Assembly (NCBI GenBank): GCA_963790525.1 | Contig: CAWBOV010000003.1 | Span: 620,001-684,000, forward strand | Length of the DNA: 64,000 nt | Source of the DNA: CAWBOV01 sp963790525 | GTDB lineage: Bacteria > Actinomycetota > Actinomycetes > Mycobacteriales > Jatrophihabitantaceae | Direction of reading: 5' to 3' | Shown here: one piece after another, positions 7,567 through 15,615 of the stretch | How the letters are laid out: each line of letters starts with the position of its first letter | How positions within the stretch are numbered: the first letter of the stretch is position 1 | The notes under the pieces: model-generated | Databases searched by the model: none | The model's input: only the letters and a program-made list of their open reading frames with translations | Told to the model about the DNA's origin: nothing | Made by a program: the position numbers and the translations under genes

Positions 7567-8604
7567 GTGTCGCCGACTGTGGCGTCTAGTTCTTACGTGC
7601 GGCGTCGTGCCGCTGCCCTGGTTTCCGCTCTCGGGATCGCCGCGCTCGTCCTGACCATTGCGCCCAGTGCGCAGGCTGCGCCGACGGTCAGCCAGGTGAG
7701 CGCTCAGCTGGCGAAGATGAGCACCAGGAACGAAGCACTGACCGAGCAGTTCAACAAGGCGACCATCGACGTCAAGGCCAAGCAGAAGCAGGCGGCACTG
7801 GCCCGGATCGCCGCCGCCAAGGCCGATGCGATCTACGCCTCGTCCCACAATGAGCTCCGCTCGGCCATGGCCGAGCAGTACAAGGGCAGCGGGCTCGACA
7901 CGACCGCGGCGCTGCTGACCTCGACGTCCGGCCAGAACTACCTCGACCAGCTCGCCACGCTGCAGATGCTGGCCTCGCGCCGCATCGCGATCACCGCCTC
8001 GCTCAAGGCGGCCAAGGCAACCGCCGACACCGCGCAGGCCACAGCCGCGACGCTGCTCAAGGAAGCCACTGCCAAGCAGGCCGCCCTGGCCGCTCAGCGC
8101 AAGAAGCTCGCCGCGCAGCAGGCCAAGTACACCGCTCTGCTCGAGCAGCTGACCGCGGCCCAGCGCGCCACCTACCTCACCACCGTCGGCGGTCAGGCGA
8201 TCTCGCCGGTACAGCAGCAGCAGATCAGCTCCGCGCCGGTTCCGGCCCCGTCCAAGGCCGCCGCGATCGCCGTCCAGTTCGCGCTCGCCCAGCAGGGCAA
8301 GCCCTACGTCTTCGCCGCGGCGGGACCGAACGCCTACGACTGCTCCGGCTTGACGATGGCGGCCTGGGGGCACGCGGGAGTCTCGCTTCCTCACTTCGCG
8401 GCCAGCCAGTACAACTACGGCACGCACGTCGCCCGCAGCCAGCTCGAGCCCGGCGACCTCGTGTTCTTCTACAACCCGATCGGCCACGTCGCGATCTACA
8501 TCGGCAACGGCATGATCGTCCACGCGCCGACCGAGGGTGATGTCGTGAAGGTCGTCCCCCTCTCCACCTTCGACTCCGATTACGTCGGAGCGACTCGACT
8601 GTAG
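7567..8604 (+). CDS. Secreted NlpC/P60 peptidoglycan endopeptidase (Rip-like)
   Basis: A 345-residue exported hydrolase. Residues 1-38 form a signal peptide (RRR, hydrophobic core, AQAA cleavage). Residues 40-205 are Ala/Lys/Gln-rich coiled coil, which in related proteins regulates or anchors the catalytic domain. Residues 228-345 are the NlpC/P60 domain with Cys259 (YDCSGL), His307 (GHVAIY) and His319 (IVHAP) as the catalytic set. It should cut the stem peptide of peptidoglycan, probably between D-Glu and meso-DAP. A c-di-AMP riboswitch fills its leader, linking expression to envelope stress. It matches the M. tuberculosis Rv2190c position. GTG7567 is the start that follows the riboswitch. 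Confidence 0.93.
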   Translation: MSPTVASSSYVRRRAAALVSALGIAALVLTIAPSAQAAPTVSQVSAQLAKMSTRNEALTEQFNKATIDVKAKQKQAALARIAAAKADAIYASSHNELRSAMAEQYKGSGLDTTAALLTSTSGQNYLDQLATLQMLASRRIAITASLKAAKATADTAQATAATLLKEATAKQAALAAQRKKLAAQQAKYTALLEQLTAAQRATYLTTVGGQAISPVQQQQISSAPVPAPSKAAAIAVQFALAQQGKPYVFAAAGPNAYDCSGLTMAAWGHAGVSLPHFAASQYNYGTHVARSQLEPGDLVFFYNPIGHVAIYIGNGMIVHAPTEGDVVKVVPLSTFDSDYVGATRL

Positions 8605-8630
8605 GTCGATGCCACTCCCAAGTCCCCCCC

Positions 8631-8677
8631 ACGCTGACGAGCGGGTGCCTCTCATGGCCCCGCTCGTCAGTGTTTTG
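8631..8677 (+). terminator. Strong intrinsic terminator after NlpC/P60 gene
   Basis: CTGACGAGCGGG at 8634-8645 pairs perfectly with CCCGCTCGTCAG at 8659-8670 across a 13-nt loop, and three more pairs (one G-U) extend the stem to 15 bp. TGTTTT follows directly. This is 27 nt after the hydrolase stop. Confidence 0.9.
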
Positions 8678-8721
8678 GGCTGCGACCGGCACCCGGTGCC
8701 GCGCATCGCCGTCGAGCGCCC

Positions 8722-9849
8722 GTGAGCCGCCGCCCCGTTCTCATCGTCACCAACGACTTCCCGCCGCGTCAGGGTGGGATCCAGTCCTTCGTCCACAACC
8801 TGGCCCTCGGCCTGCCGCCGGACGAGGTGGTCGTCTACGCCTCCACCTACCCCGGGGCCGCGGAGTTCGACGCTGCCCAGCCGTTCCGCGTCGTGCGCCA
8901 CCCCACCGGGCTGCTGGTCCCGACGCCCGCCGCGCGCCGCAGGATCCTGGCGACGCTGGCCGAGCATCGGGCGCGCGCGGTGTGGTTCGGCGCCGCCGCG
9001 CCGCTCGCGCTGCTGGCGCCGAGCCTGCGCGCCGCCGGTGCCGAGCGCATCGTGGCCACCACGCACGGCCACGAGGCGGGCTGGGCCGTCCTGCCCGGCG
9101 CCCGCTCCGCGCTGCGCAGGATCGCCGACGGCTGCGACGTGGTCACCTACCTCGGCGAGTACACCCGACTTCGGCTGGCCCCGCTGATGGCCGGGCGCAC
9201 CGACCTGGTCCAGCTCACCCCCGGCGTGGACAGCGCCGCGTTCCGTCCCGGGCTGGACGCGTCGGGCGTGCGCGCGCGCTACGGGCTGGCCGGCCACCCT
9301 GTGGTGGTGTGCGTGTCCCGGCTGGTCGCGCGCAAGGGGCAGGACAGCCTGATCGAGGCCTGGCCCGATGTGCTTGCCCGGGTGCCCGATGCGCGCCTGC
9401 TGATCATCGGACGGGGTCCCTACGAGGACCGGCTGCGCCGCCTGATCGACGAGCGCGGCGTGGGGGCGTCGGTGGTGCTGACCGGCGGGGTCGCGGCGGA
9501 CGAGCTTCCCCAGCACGTCGCGGCCGGTGACGTGTTCGCGATGCCGTGCCGTACCCGGCGCGCCGGGCTGGACGTCGAGGGTCTGGGCATCGTCTACCTG
9601 GAGGCGAGCGCGGCCGGGTTACCGGTCATCGCCGGCGACTCCGGCGGTGCCCCCGACGCGGTGCTCGACGGCCGGACCGGTTACGTCGTCGGCGGGCGTG
9701 ATCGCGCCGACCTCGTCGAGCGGCTCACCGAGCTGCTCGGTGACCCCGCGCTCCGCGCCAGGATGGGGACCGCAGGACGCGCGTGGGTGGAGCAGCGCTG
9801 GCGCTGGCCGCAACTGTCCGCTCAGCTGGACGCGCTGCTGCAGGGGTGA
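8722..9849 (+). CDS. pimB: GT4 glycosyltransferase, PimB-like mannosyltransferase
   Basis: A 375-residue GT-B fold enzyme. The N-terminus LIVTNDFPPRQGGIQSFVHN is characteristic of actinobacterial PimB, which adds the second mannose to phosphatidylinositol monomannoside from GDP-mannose at the cytoplasmic face of the membrane. The donor-binding part has VSRLVARKGQDSLIEAW and the EX7E-type segment EGLGIVYLEASAAGLPVIA near residue 290. Its place between an NlpC/P60 gene and a divergent fatty-acyl-CoA ligase matches Rv2188c in M. tuberculosis. GTG8722 is used because the motif starts ten residues after it. A different mannosyl acceptor is possible. Confidence 0.85.
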   Translation: MSRRPVLIVTNDFPPRQGGIQSFVHNLALGLPPDEVVVYASTYPGAAEFDAAQPFRVVRHPTGLLVPTPAARRRILATLAEHRARAVWFGAAAPLALLAPSLRAAGAERIVATTHGHEAGWAVLPGARSALRRIADGCDVVTYLGEYTRLRLAPLMAGRTDLVQLTPGVDSAAFRPGLDASGVRARYGLAGHPVVVCVSRLVARKGQDSLIEAWPDVLARVPDARLLIIGRGPYEDRLRRLIDERGVGASVVLTGGVAADELPQHVAAGDVFAMPCRTRRAGLDVEGLGIVYLEASAAGLPVIAGDSGGAPDAVLDGRTGYVVGGRDRADLVERLTELLGDPALRARMGTAGRAWVEQRWRWPQLSAQLDALLQG

Positions 9850-9864
9850 GCCGCCGGTCGCGGG

Positions 9865-11667
9865 TCAGTCCCGCCGCGGCCCGGAGAACAACGCCTCGAT
9901 CTCGCTGGCGTTCTCCTTCATCACGACGTTGCGCTTGAGCTTGAGGGACGGCGTGATCTGGCCGCCCGACTCCGTCCAGTCCTCGGCGAGGATGGCGAAC
10001 TTGCGAATCGACTCCGCCTTGCTCACGGCCTTGTTCGCGTCGTCGACCGCCCGCTGGATCTCGGCGCGGAGGTCGGCGTCGTCGACCATCGCCGACAGCG
10101 GGGTCTGCGCGGGGTGCCCGTTCTGGCTCAGCCACAGCGGGTAGGACTCGGGGTCGATCGTGATCAGCGCCGCGATGAAGGGCTGGGCGTCGCCGACGAC
10201 GAGGCACTGGCTGACCAGCCAGTGGGCGCGCAGCCGATCCTCGAGGACGGCAGGAGCCACGTTCTTGCCCGCGGCGGTGACGATGATCTCCTTCTTGCGT
10301 CCGGTGATCTTCACGAAGCCGTCGTCGTCGATCTCGCCGATGTCGCCGGTGTGGAACCAGCCGTCCGTGATCGCCTCCGCGGTCGCGTCCGGGTTCTTCC
10401 AGTAGCCGCTGAACACGACTCCGCCCTTGAGCAGCAGCTCGCCGTCGTCGGCGATACGCACCGACATGCCGGGGATGGGGCGGCCGACGGTGCCGATCTT
10501 GACGGCGTCGATCAGGTTCAGGCAGGCGCCGGCGGTGGTCTCGGTGAGGCCGTAGCCCTCGTAGATCGTCACTCCGATGCCCCGGTAGAAGTGGCCCAGG
10601 CGCGGCCCGAGCGGCGCGCCGCCGGAGATCGCGGCCACGCAGTTCCCGCCGAGCGCGGACCTGATCTTGCCGTACACCAGCTTCTCGAACACCGCGTGCT
10701 GCAGCTTCAGCGGGAGCGGTACCGACGGCCGGTCGAGGGCCTGGGAGTAGTCGATGGCGACCTGTGCGGCCCGGTCGAAGATCTTGCCCTTGCCGTCGGC
10801 GTGCGCGCGCTGCTTGGCGGTGTTGAAGACCTTCTCGAACACCCGCGGGACGCTGAGCACGAAATGCGGCCGGAACCCGCCCAGGTCGGCGACGAGGTTG
10901 GCGACGTCGGGGGTGTGTCCCAGGGTGGTGCCGCGGGCGATCGCGCCCATCTGGATCGCGCGGCCGAACACGTGCGCGATCGGCAGGAACAGCAGCGTGG
11001 AGCTGTCCGCGGTGAAGAGCGTGTCCAGCCCTGCCGAGATCTGGTTGACCTCGTCCTGGAAGTTGGCGTGGGTGAGCTGGCAACCCTTCGGGCGACCGGT
11101 CGTACCTGAGGTGTAGATGATGGACGCCAGGTCCGCGGACATGATCGCCGAACGGCGGGCGTGGACGTCGGTGACGGCGACACCGGCGCCGAGCGCGCGG
11201 ACGGTGTCGAGAGCGGCGTCGTCGAACACCCACGTCGTGCCGAGGTCCGGGGTGTCGGCACGAACCGAGTCGACGGTCGCCGCGTGGGCCGCGGTCTCGA
11301 CGAAGACGGCCTTGGCGCCGGAGTCGGAGAGGATCCACTGCACCTGTTCGGCGCTGGAGGTCTCATAGATCGGGACGGTCACGGCGCCGATGGCCAGGAT
11401 CGCGAAGTCCACGACGGTCCACTCGTAGCGGGTCCGGCTCATGACGGCCACCCGGTCGCCGGCCGCGATACCTGCTGCGATCAGCCCGGCCGAGACACCG
11501 GCGACCGTGTCGGCAAGGGTCTGCGCCGACACGTCCTGCCACTGCCCGTCCACCTGGACACGGATCGCGGGGTGCTGCGGGTCGGCTGCCGCGTTGGCGA
11601 AGACGTAGTCGGCCGTGCCGCCCTGCGTGGGGGTGGTCGTCGTGGCGGGAACGGAGTATTCACGCAC
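9865..11667 (-). CDS. Long-chain fatty acid-CoA ligase (FadD15-like)
   Basis: A 600-residue member of the ANL (AMP-forming) superfamily that activates fatty acids to acyl-CoA through an acyl-adenylate. The AMP-binding P-loop IIYTSGTTGRPKG is at residues 183-195, YEGYGLTET is the A5 motif, WFHTGDIGEIDDDGFVKITGRKKEII covers the hinge and A8 region, and a catalytic Lys is expected near the C-terminal SLKLKRN segment. Start GTG11667 is preceded by an AAGGA-type site. It faces pimB tail to tail, as fadD15 (Rv2187) does in M. tuberculosis. The chain length it prefers is not readable. Confidence 0.9.
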   Translation of the reverse strand: MREYSVPATTTTPTQGGTADYVFANAAADPQHPAIRVQVDGQWQDVSAQTLADTVAGVSAGLIAAGIAAGDRVAVMSRTRYEWTVVDFAILAIGAVTVPIYETSSAEQVQWILSDSGAKAVFVETAAHAATVDSVRADTPDLGTTWVFDDAALDTVRALGAGVAVTDVHARRSAIMSADLASIIYTSGTTGRPKGCQLTHANFQDEVNQISAGLDTLFTADSSTLLFLPIAHVFGRAIQMGAIARGTTLGHTPDVANLVADLGGFRPHFVLSVPRVFEKVFNTAKQRAHADGKGKIFDRAAQVAIDYSQALDRPSVPLPLKLQHAVFEKLVYGKIRSALGGNCVAAISGGAPLGPRLGHFYRGIGVTIYEGYGLTETTAGACLNLIDAVKIGTVGRPIPGMSVRIADDGELLLKGGVVFSGYWKNPDATAEAITDGWFHTGDIGEIDDDGFVKITGRKKEIIVTAAGKNVAPAVLEDRLRAHWLVSQCLVVGDAQPFIAALITIDPESYPLWLSQNGHPAQTPLSAMVDDADLRAEIQRAVDDANKAVSKAESIRKFAILAEDWTESGGQITPSLKLKRNVVMKENASEIEALFSGPRRD

Positions 11668-11786
11668 AGGAGCGGTCCTTTTCGTCGTCTCGTGATGGTC
11701 GAGCAGCGCACCCGCCGCCGGCGCGGTGCTCGGGGCCGGCGGCCCGGGGCCTGTTCTGATCCGTCACGGTATCCGCTGGCGGCACA

Positions 11787-12599
11787 TTAGGGGAGGGCGC
11801 CACCCCGCCCGGGCACTGCCGGCGCGGCGTTCAGCACGCAATCGCCGCACACCGCCGACCGGTCCGGGGTGCCGACCCGGTAGATCAGGCAACAGCTGTG
11901 GCGACGGTAGGCCGGGCCCAGCGTGACGGGAGTCGGTCCGAACACCGGGGCCGACAGGATCCGCGCCACGACCGCCGTGGCGCGGTCGCCGAGCCCGGGT
12001 TCGGTCCGCGCGATCACCGTCACCGCGGCGTTCAGGGCCGATCCGACGTTGCCCCACAGCACGGTCGGCGAGACCGAACACAGCCTGCCGAGCTCGGCGG
12101 TCAGCCCGGCCACCGCGCCGTGGAGCACGGCCGCGCGCAGGTCAGGCGGGGCGGGCAGAGCGGAGGCGGGGAGGTCCGGGACGCCGGGCACTGCGGCGGC
12201 GGGCGCCGACAGCGGGAAGGCGCTGCCGAGCCCTGGCTGCCACCAGGTGTGCGCCGGATCCAGCTCCCAGCTCGCCCCGGCCACGACAGCCATACCGATC
12301 ATCGGTGAGAGCAGGCGGGCGGCGAGACCGAGCTGGGTGACCGATGCCGCCACCCTGAGCTCCACCGCGGCCGGCTCGATCCGCGCGGCGGCGGCGAGCG
12401 CACCCCGCACCGCCCGGACCCGGTCCAGGAGCGCGCCGCGGTCACCGAGCAGCTCGGCCAGCGGTGACCAGCCGGCGGGTGGCGACTGTCCCGCGTCGTG
12501 GGTGCCGACGGCGAAGTAGGGCCCGAACGCCACCAGCCGCTCCAGCACAGCGGACGGGCCGGGTGCGTCGGCGCGTCCCCGGCCGGGCGGCGTGGCCAC
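11787..12599 (-). CDS. FhuF-like ferric siderophore reductase, [2Fe-2S] C-terminus
   Basis: A 270-residue protein whose C-terminus carries the FhuF-type cluster motif: an adjacent Cys pair in RRHSCCLIY and a CGDC pair shortly before the end. FhuF proteins reduce siderophore-bound Fe(III) in the cytoplasm to release iron. The spacing between the Cys pair and CGDC is 13 residues here against about 10 in the usual CC-x10-C-x2-C pattern, a small insertion (GTPDRS). GTG12599 is chosen because AAGGAG stands about 9 nt upstream; the open frame continues further but that part is low complexity. No siderophore biosynthesis or transport gene is close by. Confidence 0.78.
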   Translation of the reverse strand: MATPPGRGRADAPGPSAVLERLVAFGPYFAVGTHDAGQSPPAGWSPLAELLGDRGALLDRVRAVRGALAAAARIEPAAVELRVAASVTQLGLAARLLSPMIGMAVVAGASWELDPAHTWWQPGLGSAFPLSAPAAAVPGVPDLPASALPAPPDLRAAVLHGAVAGLTAELGRLCSVSPTVLWGNVGSALNAAVTVIARTEPGLGDRATAVVARILSAPVFGPTPVTLGPAYRRHSCCLIYRVGTPDRSAVCGDCVLNAAPAVPGRGGALP

Positions 12600-12753
12600 G
12601 TTGTGTTCTCCTTCGGCGATCGGTCGCGGACGCGGGGGGTCGCGGTCGCGGCGGCGGCCTGCCCGGTCCGGGAGCAGGGTACGGCCTGCCCGCGGGCCCT
12701 CCGGCACTCGTCACCCCTCCACGCCAGCTCTAGTTTCTCTACCTCTACTCAAG

Positions 12754-12759
12754 TATCAT
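12754..12759 (+). promoter_or_regulatory. Putative -10 hexamer TATCAT, leaderless start at 12768
   Basis: TATCAT lies 8 nt before the GTG start of the SDR gene, inside an AT-richer patch of the 168-bp divergent intergenic region. No ribosome binding site is visible. Confidence 0.4.
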
Positions 12760-12767
12760 CTCGAACT

Positions 12768-13577
12768 GTGTCTGCACCCGAGCGCGATCAGTTCCCGCCC
12801 CAGGTCGTCTACGTCACCGGCAGCGCCAGCGGGATCGGCCGTGCCACCGCCGAACTCGTCCTGAGACGAGGAGGGAGCGTGGTCGGCCTCGACCTGCCGG
12901 GCTCGCCGCTCGACTGGATGGATGCGCACGACAATGCCGTGGCGATGTACGGCGACGCGCGTGATCCGGACCTGAACATCGCCGCGGTAGCCGCCGCGAC
13001 GGAGCGCTTCGGGCGCCTGGACGCCGCGCTGCTCAACGTCGGCGTGCCCGGGAGGGGCCCGATCGAGACCTACGACCTCGCCGATCTCGACCGGGTCATG
13101 TCGATCAATGTCTATTCAGCTGTCGTCGGGCTCAAGGCAGTGGTGCCCGCGCTGCGGGCCGGCGGCGGCGGGTCGATCGTCGTCACCTCCTCCATCTCGG
13201 GGCTGGGCGGGGAGACCGGACGATGGCCCTACACCGTGTCCAAGGCCGCGGTGCTGAACCTCGTCCAGTCGATGGCCATCGACCTCGCCGGCGAGGGCAT
13301 CCGGGTCAACGCGGTCTGCCCCGGCCCGGTCCACACCGGCATGACGACGGAGCTGGAGACCAACCACCGCGACCGGTACGAGTTCCTGCGGCGCTTCATC
13401 CCCTTGCAGCGCTGGGGCGATGCCGAGGAGGTGGCCCAGGTGATCTGCTTCCTGGCCTCACCGCTCGCCTCGTTCGTCAACGGCGTCGCGATCCCCGTGG
13501 ACGGCGGAGTGACGGCCTCCAGCGGGCAGTCCCTGCCGCCCGAGCTCGCCGATCAGGCTGAGCGCGCGCGTCTCTGA
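12768..13577 (+). CDS. Short-chain dehydrogenase/reductase (SDR)
   Basis: A 269-residue classical SDR. The nucleotide-binding glycine motif TGSASGIG is at residues 17-24, the structural NAG-equivalent is LNVG at 89-92, and the catalytic Ser142, Tyr155 and Lys159 (YTVSK) are all present. A PGPVHTGMT cofactor loop and a C-terminal IPVDGGVTA follow. It should oxidise or reduce an alcohol/carbonyl with NAD(P); the Asp in VVGLDLPG after strand 2 favours NAD. The substrate is unknown. It is divergent from the FhuF-like gene and leads the SRPBCC-ArsA group by a 24-bp gap. Confidence 0.88.
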   Translation: MSAPERDQFPPQVVYVTGSASGIGRATAELVLRRGGSVVGLDLPGSPLDWMDAHDNAVAMYGDARDPDLNIAAVAAATERFGRLDAALLNVGVPGRGPIETYDLADLDRVMSINVYSAVVGLKAVVPALRAGGGGSIVVTSSISGLGGETGRWPYTVSKAAVLNLVQSMAIDLAGEGIRVNAVCPGPVHTGMTTELETNHRDRYEFLRRFIPLQRWGDAEEVAQVICFLASPLASFVNGVAIPVDGGVTASSGQSLPPELADQAERARL

Positions 13578-13587
13578 GCCGGGGAGG

Positions 13588-13593
13588 TACGGT
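13588..13593 (+). promoter_or_regulatory. Putative -10 hexamer TACGGT, leaderless start at 13602
   Basis: TACGGT lies 8 nt before the ATG at 13602. A GGGGAGG stretch just upstream (13581-13587) is too far from the start codon (14 nt) to be an ideal ribosome binding site. Confidence 0.35.
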
Positions 13594-13601
13594 TTCCCAC
13601 T

Positions 13602-14039
13602 ATGGCGGACCAATCCACGCAGTCGATCACGATCGACGCTCCACCTGCCGACATCATGGCGGTCGTCGCCGACTTCGACGCCTACCCGGCGTGGACGGGT
13701 TCGGTGAAGAAGGCCGTGGTCACCGAAGCGGGGCCCGACGGCCGCGCCCGGCGGGTCGCGTTCGTGCTCGACGCGGGCGTCATCAAGGACGACTACGAGC
13801 TCGAGTACACCTGGACCGGTGACACCAAGGTCGAGTGGACGCTCGTGCGGGGTCAGATGCAGCGCGCCCAGCGCGGCTCGTACACGATGGTCCCCGCCGG
13901 AGCGAGCACGAACGTCACCTACGCGCTGACCGTCGACCTGGCGATCCCGATGCTCGGGCTGCTCAAGCGCAAGGCCGAGAAGGTCATCATGGACACAGCC
14001 CTCAAGGAGCTGAAGAAGCGCGTGGAGTCCGCGGGCTGA
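13602..14039 (+). CDS. SRPBCC (polyketide cyclase/START-like) protein
   Basis: A 145-residue helix-grip protein: MADQSTQSITIDAPPADIMAVVADFDAYPAW is the typical first strand and helix, followed by alternating strands (YELEYTWTGDTKVEWTL) and a long C-terminal amphipathic helix ending in LKKRVESAG. The fold forms a hydrophobic pocket for a lipid or polyketide ligand. M. tuberculosis Rv2185c is the positional equivalent, also next to an ArsA-type ATPase. Only 9 bp separate it from the ArsA gene, so they are one unit. The ligand is unknown. Confidence 0.82.
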   Translation: MADQSTQSITIDAPPADIMAVVADFDAYPAWTGSVKKAVVTEAGPDGRARRVAFVLDAGVIKDDYELEYTWTGDTKVEWTLVRGQMQRAQRGSYTMVPAGASTNVTYALTVDLAIPMLGLLKRKAEKVIMDTALKELKKRVESAG

Positions 14040-14048
14040 GCCCGGCAC

Positions 14049-15257
14049 ATGCGAATCGCATTCTTCACCGGCAAGGGCGGCGTCGGTAAGACGACGTCTG
14101 CCTCGGCGACCGCCCTCCGGCTGGCTGATCGTGGCGTCAAGACGCTGTTGGTGTCCACCGACTCCGCGCACTCCCTCGCCGATGCCCTGGGCGTGGAGCT
14201 CACCGGTGACCCGGTGGAGATCGCGCCGTCGCTGTCGGCCGCCCAGATCGACACCCAGCAGCGTTTCGAGGACACGTGGCGGGAGGTGCAGCGCTACCTG
14301 CTCGGCCTGCTGAGCGCGGGCGGCGTCGACCCCATCACCGCCGACGAACTGACGGTCCTGCCCGGCATCGACGAGGTCATCGCCCTGCTCGCGGTCCGCG
14401 ATCTCGCCGCGAGCGGGGAGTGGGACGCCGTGGTCGTGGACTGCGCGCCGACCGCAGAGACGTTGCGGCTGCTGGCGCTGCCCGAGGCGCTGTCCTGGTA
14501 CCTGGCCCGGGTGTTCCCCGTGCAGCGGCGCCTGGCCCGCGGCGTGCGCCCGATCGCGGCACTGCTCGGCGCCTCCGGGGCGTTGCCGCCGGACGCCCTC
14601 TTCGACGCGATCGTGCGCCTGGCCGAGGAGCTGAACTCCGTGCGCGAACTGCTCGGCGACCCGGAGATCTCCACGGTGCGCCTGGTGCTGACTCCTGAGT
14701 CGGTGGTGGTCGCCGAGGCGCGCCGGACGTACACCGCCCTGGCGCTCTACGGCTACCGCGTGGACGGGGTGGTGGCCAACCGGGTGATCTCGGCGGGCGA
14801 CGGCGATGCCTGGCGGGCCGGCTGGGCTGCCGCCCATGCGCGCGCGCTGACCGACATCCGCGCCACCTTCACCGGGATCCCGGTCGGGCAGGTCGCCTAT
14901 CGCGCCGACGAGCCGGTGGGCCTGTCGGCACTGCGCGAGATCGCCGACGACCTGTACCAACCGCTCCCGGGCGTGGATCCCGTGGCGCCGGTGACCCACG
15001 GCCCGGCGCTGCGCGTCGAGCCGGACGGGACGGACTTCCTGCTGTGCCTGGCGCTCCCGCTCGCCGTGCGGGGATCGGTCGAGGCCACCCGGAGCGGCGA
15101 CGACCTCGTGGTGACCGTGGGCGGTCACCGCCGGGTGATCGCGCTGCCGAACGGGCTGCGCCGGTGCACGGTCGTCTCCGGGAGCTTCGCCGCGGACGAG
15201 GTCCGCGTGCGGTTCCGACCCGACCCCGACCTCTGGCCCCAAGGAGCGAGCACGTGA
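14049..15257 (+). CDS. ArsA/GET3-family ATPase
   Basis: A 402-residue P-loop ATPase with GKGGVGKTT at residues 8-16 (the deviant Walker A with signature Lys), a switch-like VSTDSAHSLADALG and VVVDCAPTAETLRLL. The C-terminal 90 residues form the small alpha-crystallin-like domain typical of the actinobacterial members (Rv2184c). Despite the family name there is no arsenite efflux pump nearby and the Cys residues used for arsenite binding are not evident, so a chaperone or membrane-targeting role is more likely. The stop overlaps the next start (GTGA). Confidence 0.85.
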   Translation: MRIAFFTGKGGVGKTTSASATALRLADRGVKTLLVSTDSAHSLADALGVELTGDPVEIAPSLSAAQIDTQQRFEDTWREVQRYLLGLLSAGGVDPITADELTVLPGIDEVIALLAVRDLAASGEWDAVVVDCAPTAETLRLLALPEALSWYLARVFPVQRRLARGVRPIAALLGASGALPPDALFDAIVRLAEELNSVRELLGDPEISTVRLVLTPESVVVAEARRTYTALALYGYRVDGVVANRVISAGDGDAWRAGWAAAHARALTDIRATFTGIPVGQVAYRADEPVGLSALREIADDLYQPLPGVDPVAPVTHGPALRVEPDGTDFLLCLALPLAVRGSVEATRSGDDLVVTVGGHRRVIALPNGLRRCTVVSGSFAADEVRVRFRPDPDLWPQGAST

Positions 15258-15607
15258 GCGAGCAGGACCAGCACCGGTACTCCCACGGCCCGACCGGGAC
15301 CGTGGGGCAGGAGGCCGAACGGCTTGTCGGGGCCGTGCAGGACTGGGTGCGCCAGTTCGCCGACGACTCCCACATCGCCACCGGCGCTCCCGAGTGCACC
15401 TGGTGCCCCGTGTGCCAGTTCATCGCGTTCGTGCGCGGCGACCGCCCGGACGTGGCCGCGCGGGTCGGCGAGGTCGCGACGGCGTTCGTCAGCGCGCTCA
15501 AGGTCGCCTTCGACACCCCTGAGAACACCGCAGCGCCCGCGTCGGCGCCGACCCCGGACCCGGCCTCGCCACGGGTGCACCGCATCGACCTCAGCGACGA
15601 GAGCTGA
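15254..15607 (+). CDS. Conserved hypothetical protein with CTWCPVC motif
   Basis: A 117-residue protein, function unknown. It has an amphipathic first half (EAERLVGAVQDWVRQFAD), a compact APECTWCPVCQFIAFVR segment with three cysteines in CxxCxxC, a second helix, and a Pro/Ala-rich disordered tail. The position after the ArsA ATPase matches Rv2183c. The GTG at 15254 overlaps the ATPase stop and follows an AAGGAG site, so translation is coupled. The Cys motif suggests metal binding or a redox function, but this is inference. Confidence 0.72.
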   Translation: MSEQDQHRYSHGPTGTVGQEAERLVGAVQDWVRQFADDSHIATGAPECTWCPVCQFIAFVRGDRPDVAARVGEVATAFVSALKVAFDTPENTAAPASAPTPDPASPRVHRIDLSDES

Positions 15608-15615
15608 GCGGCTCC

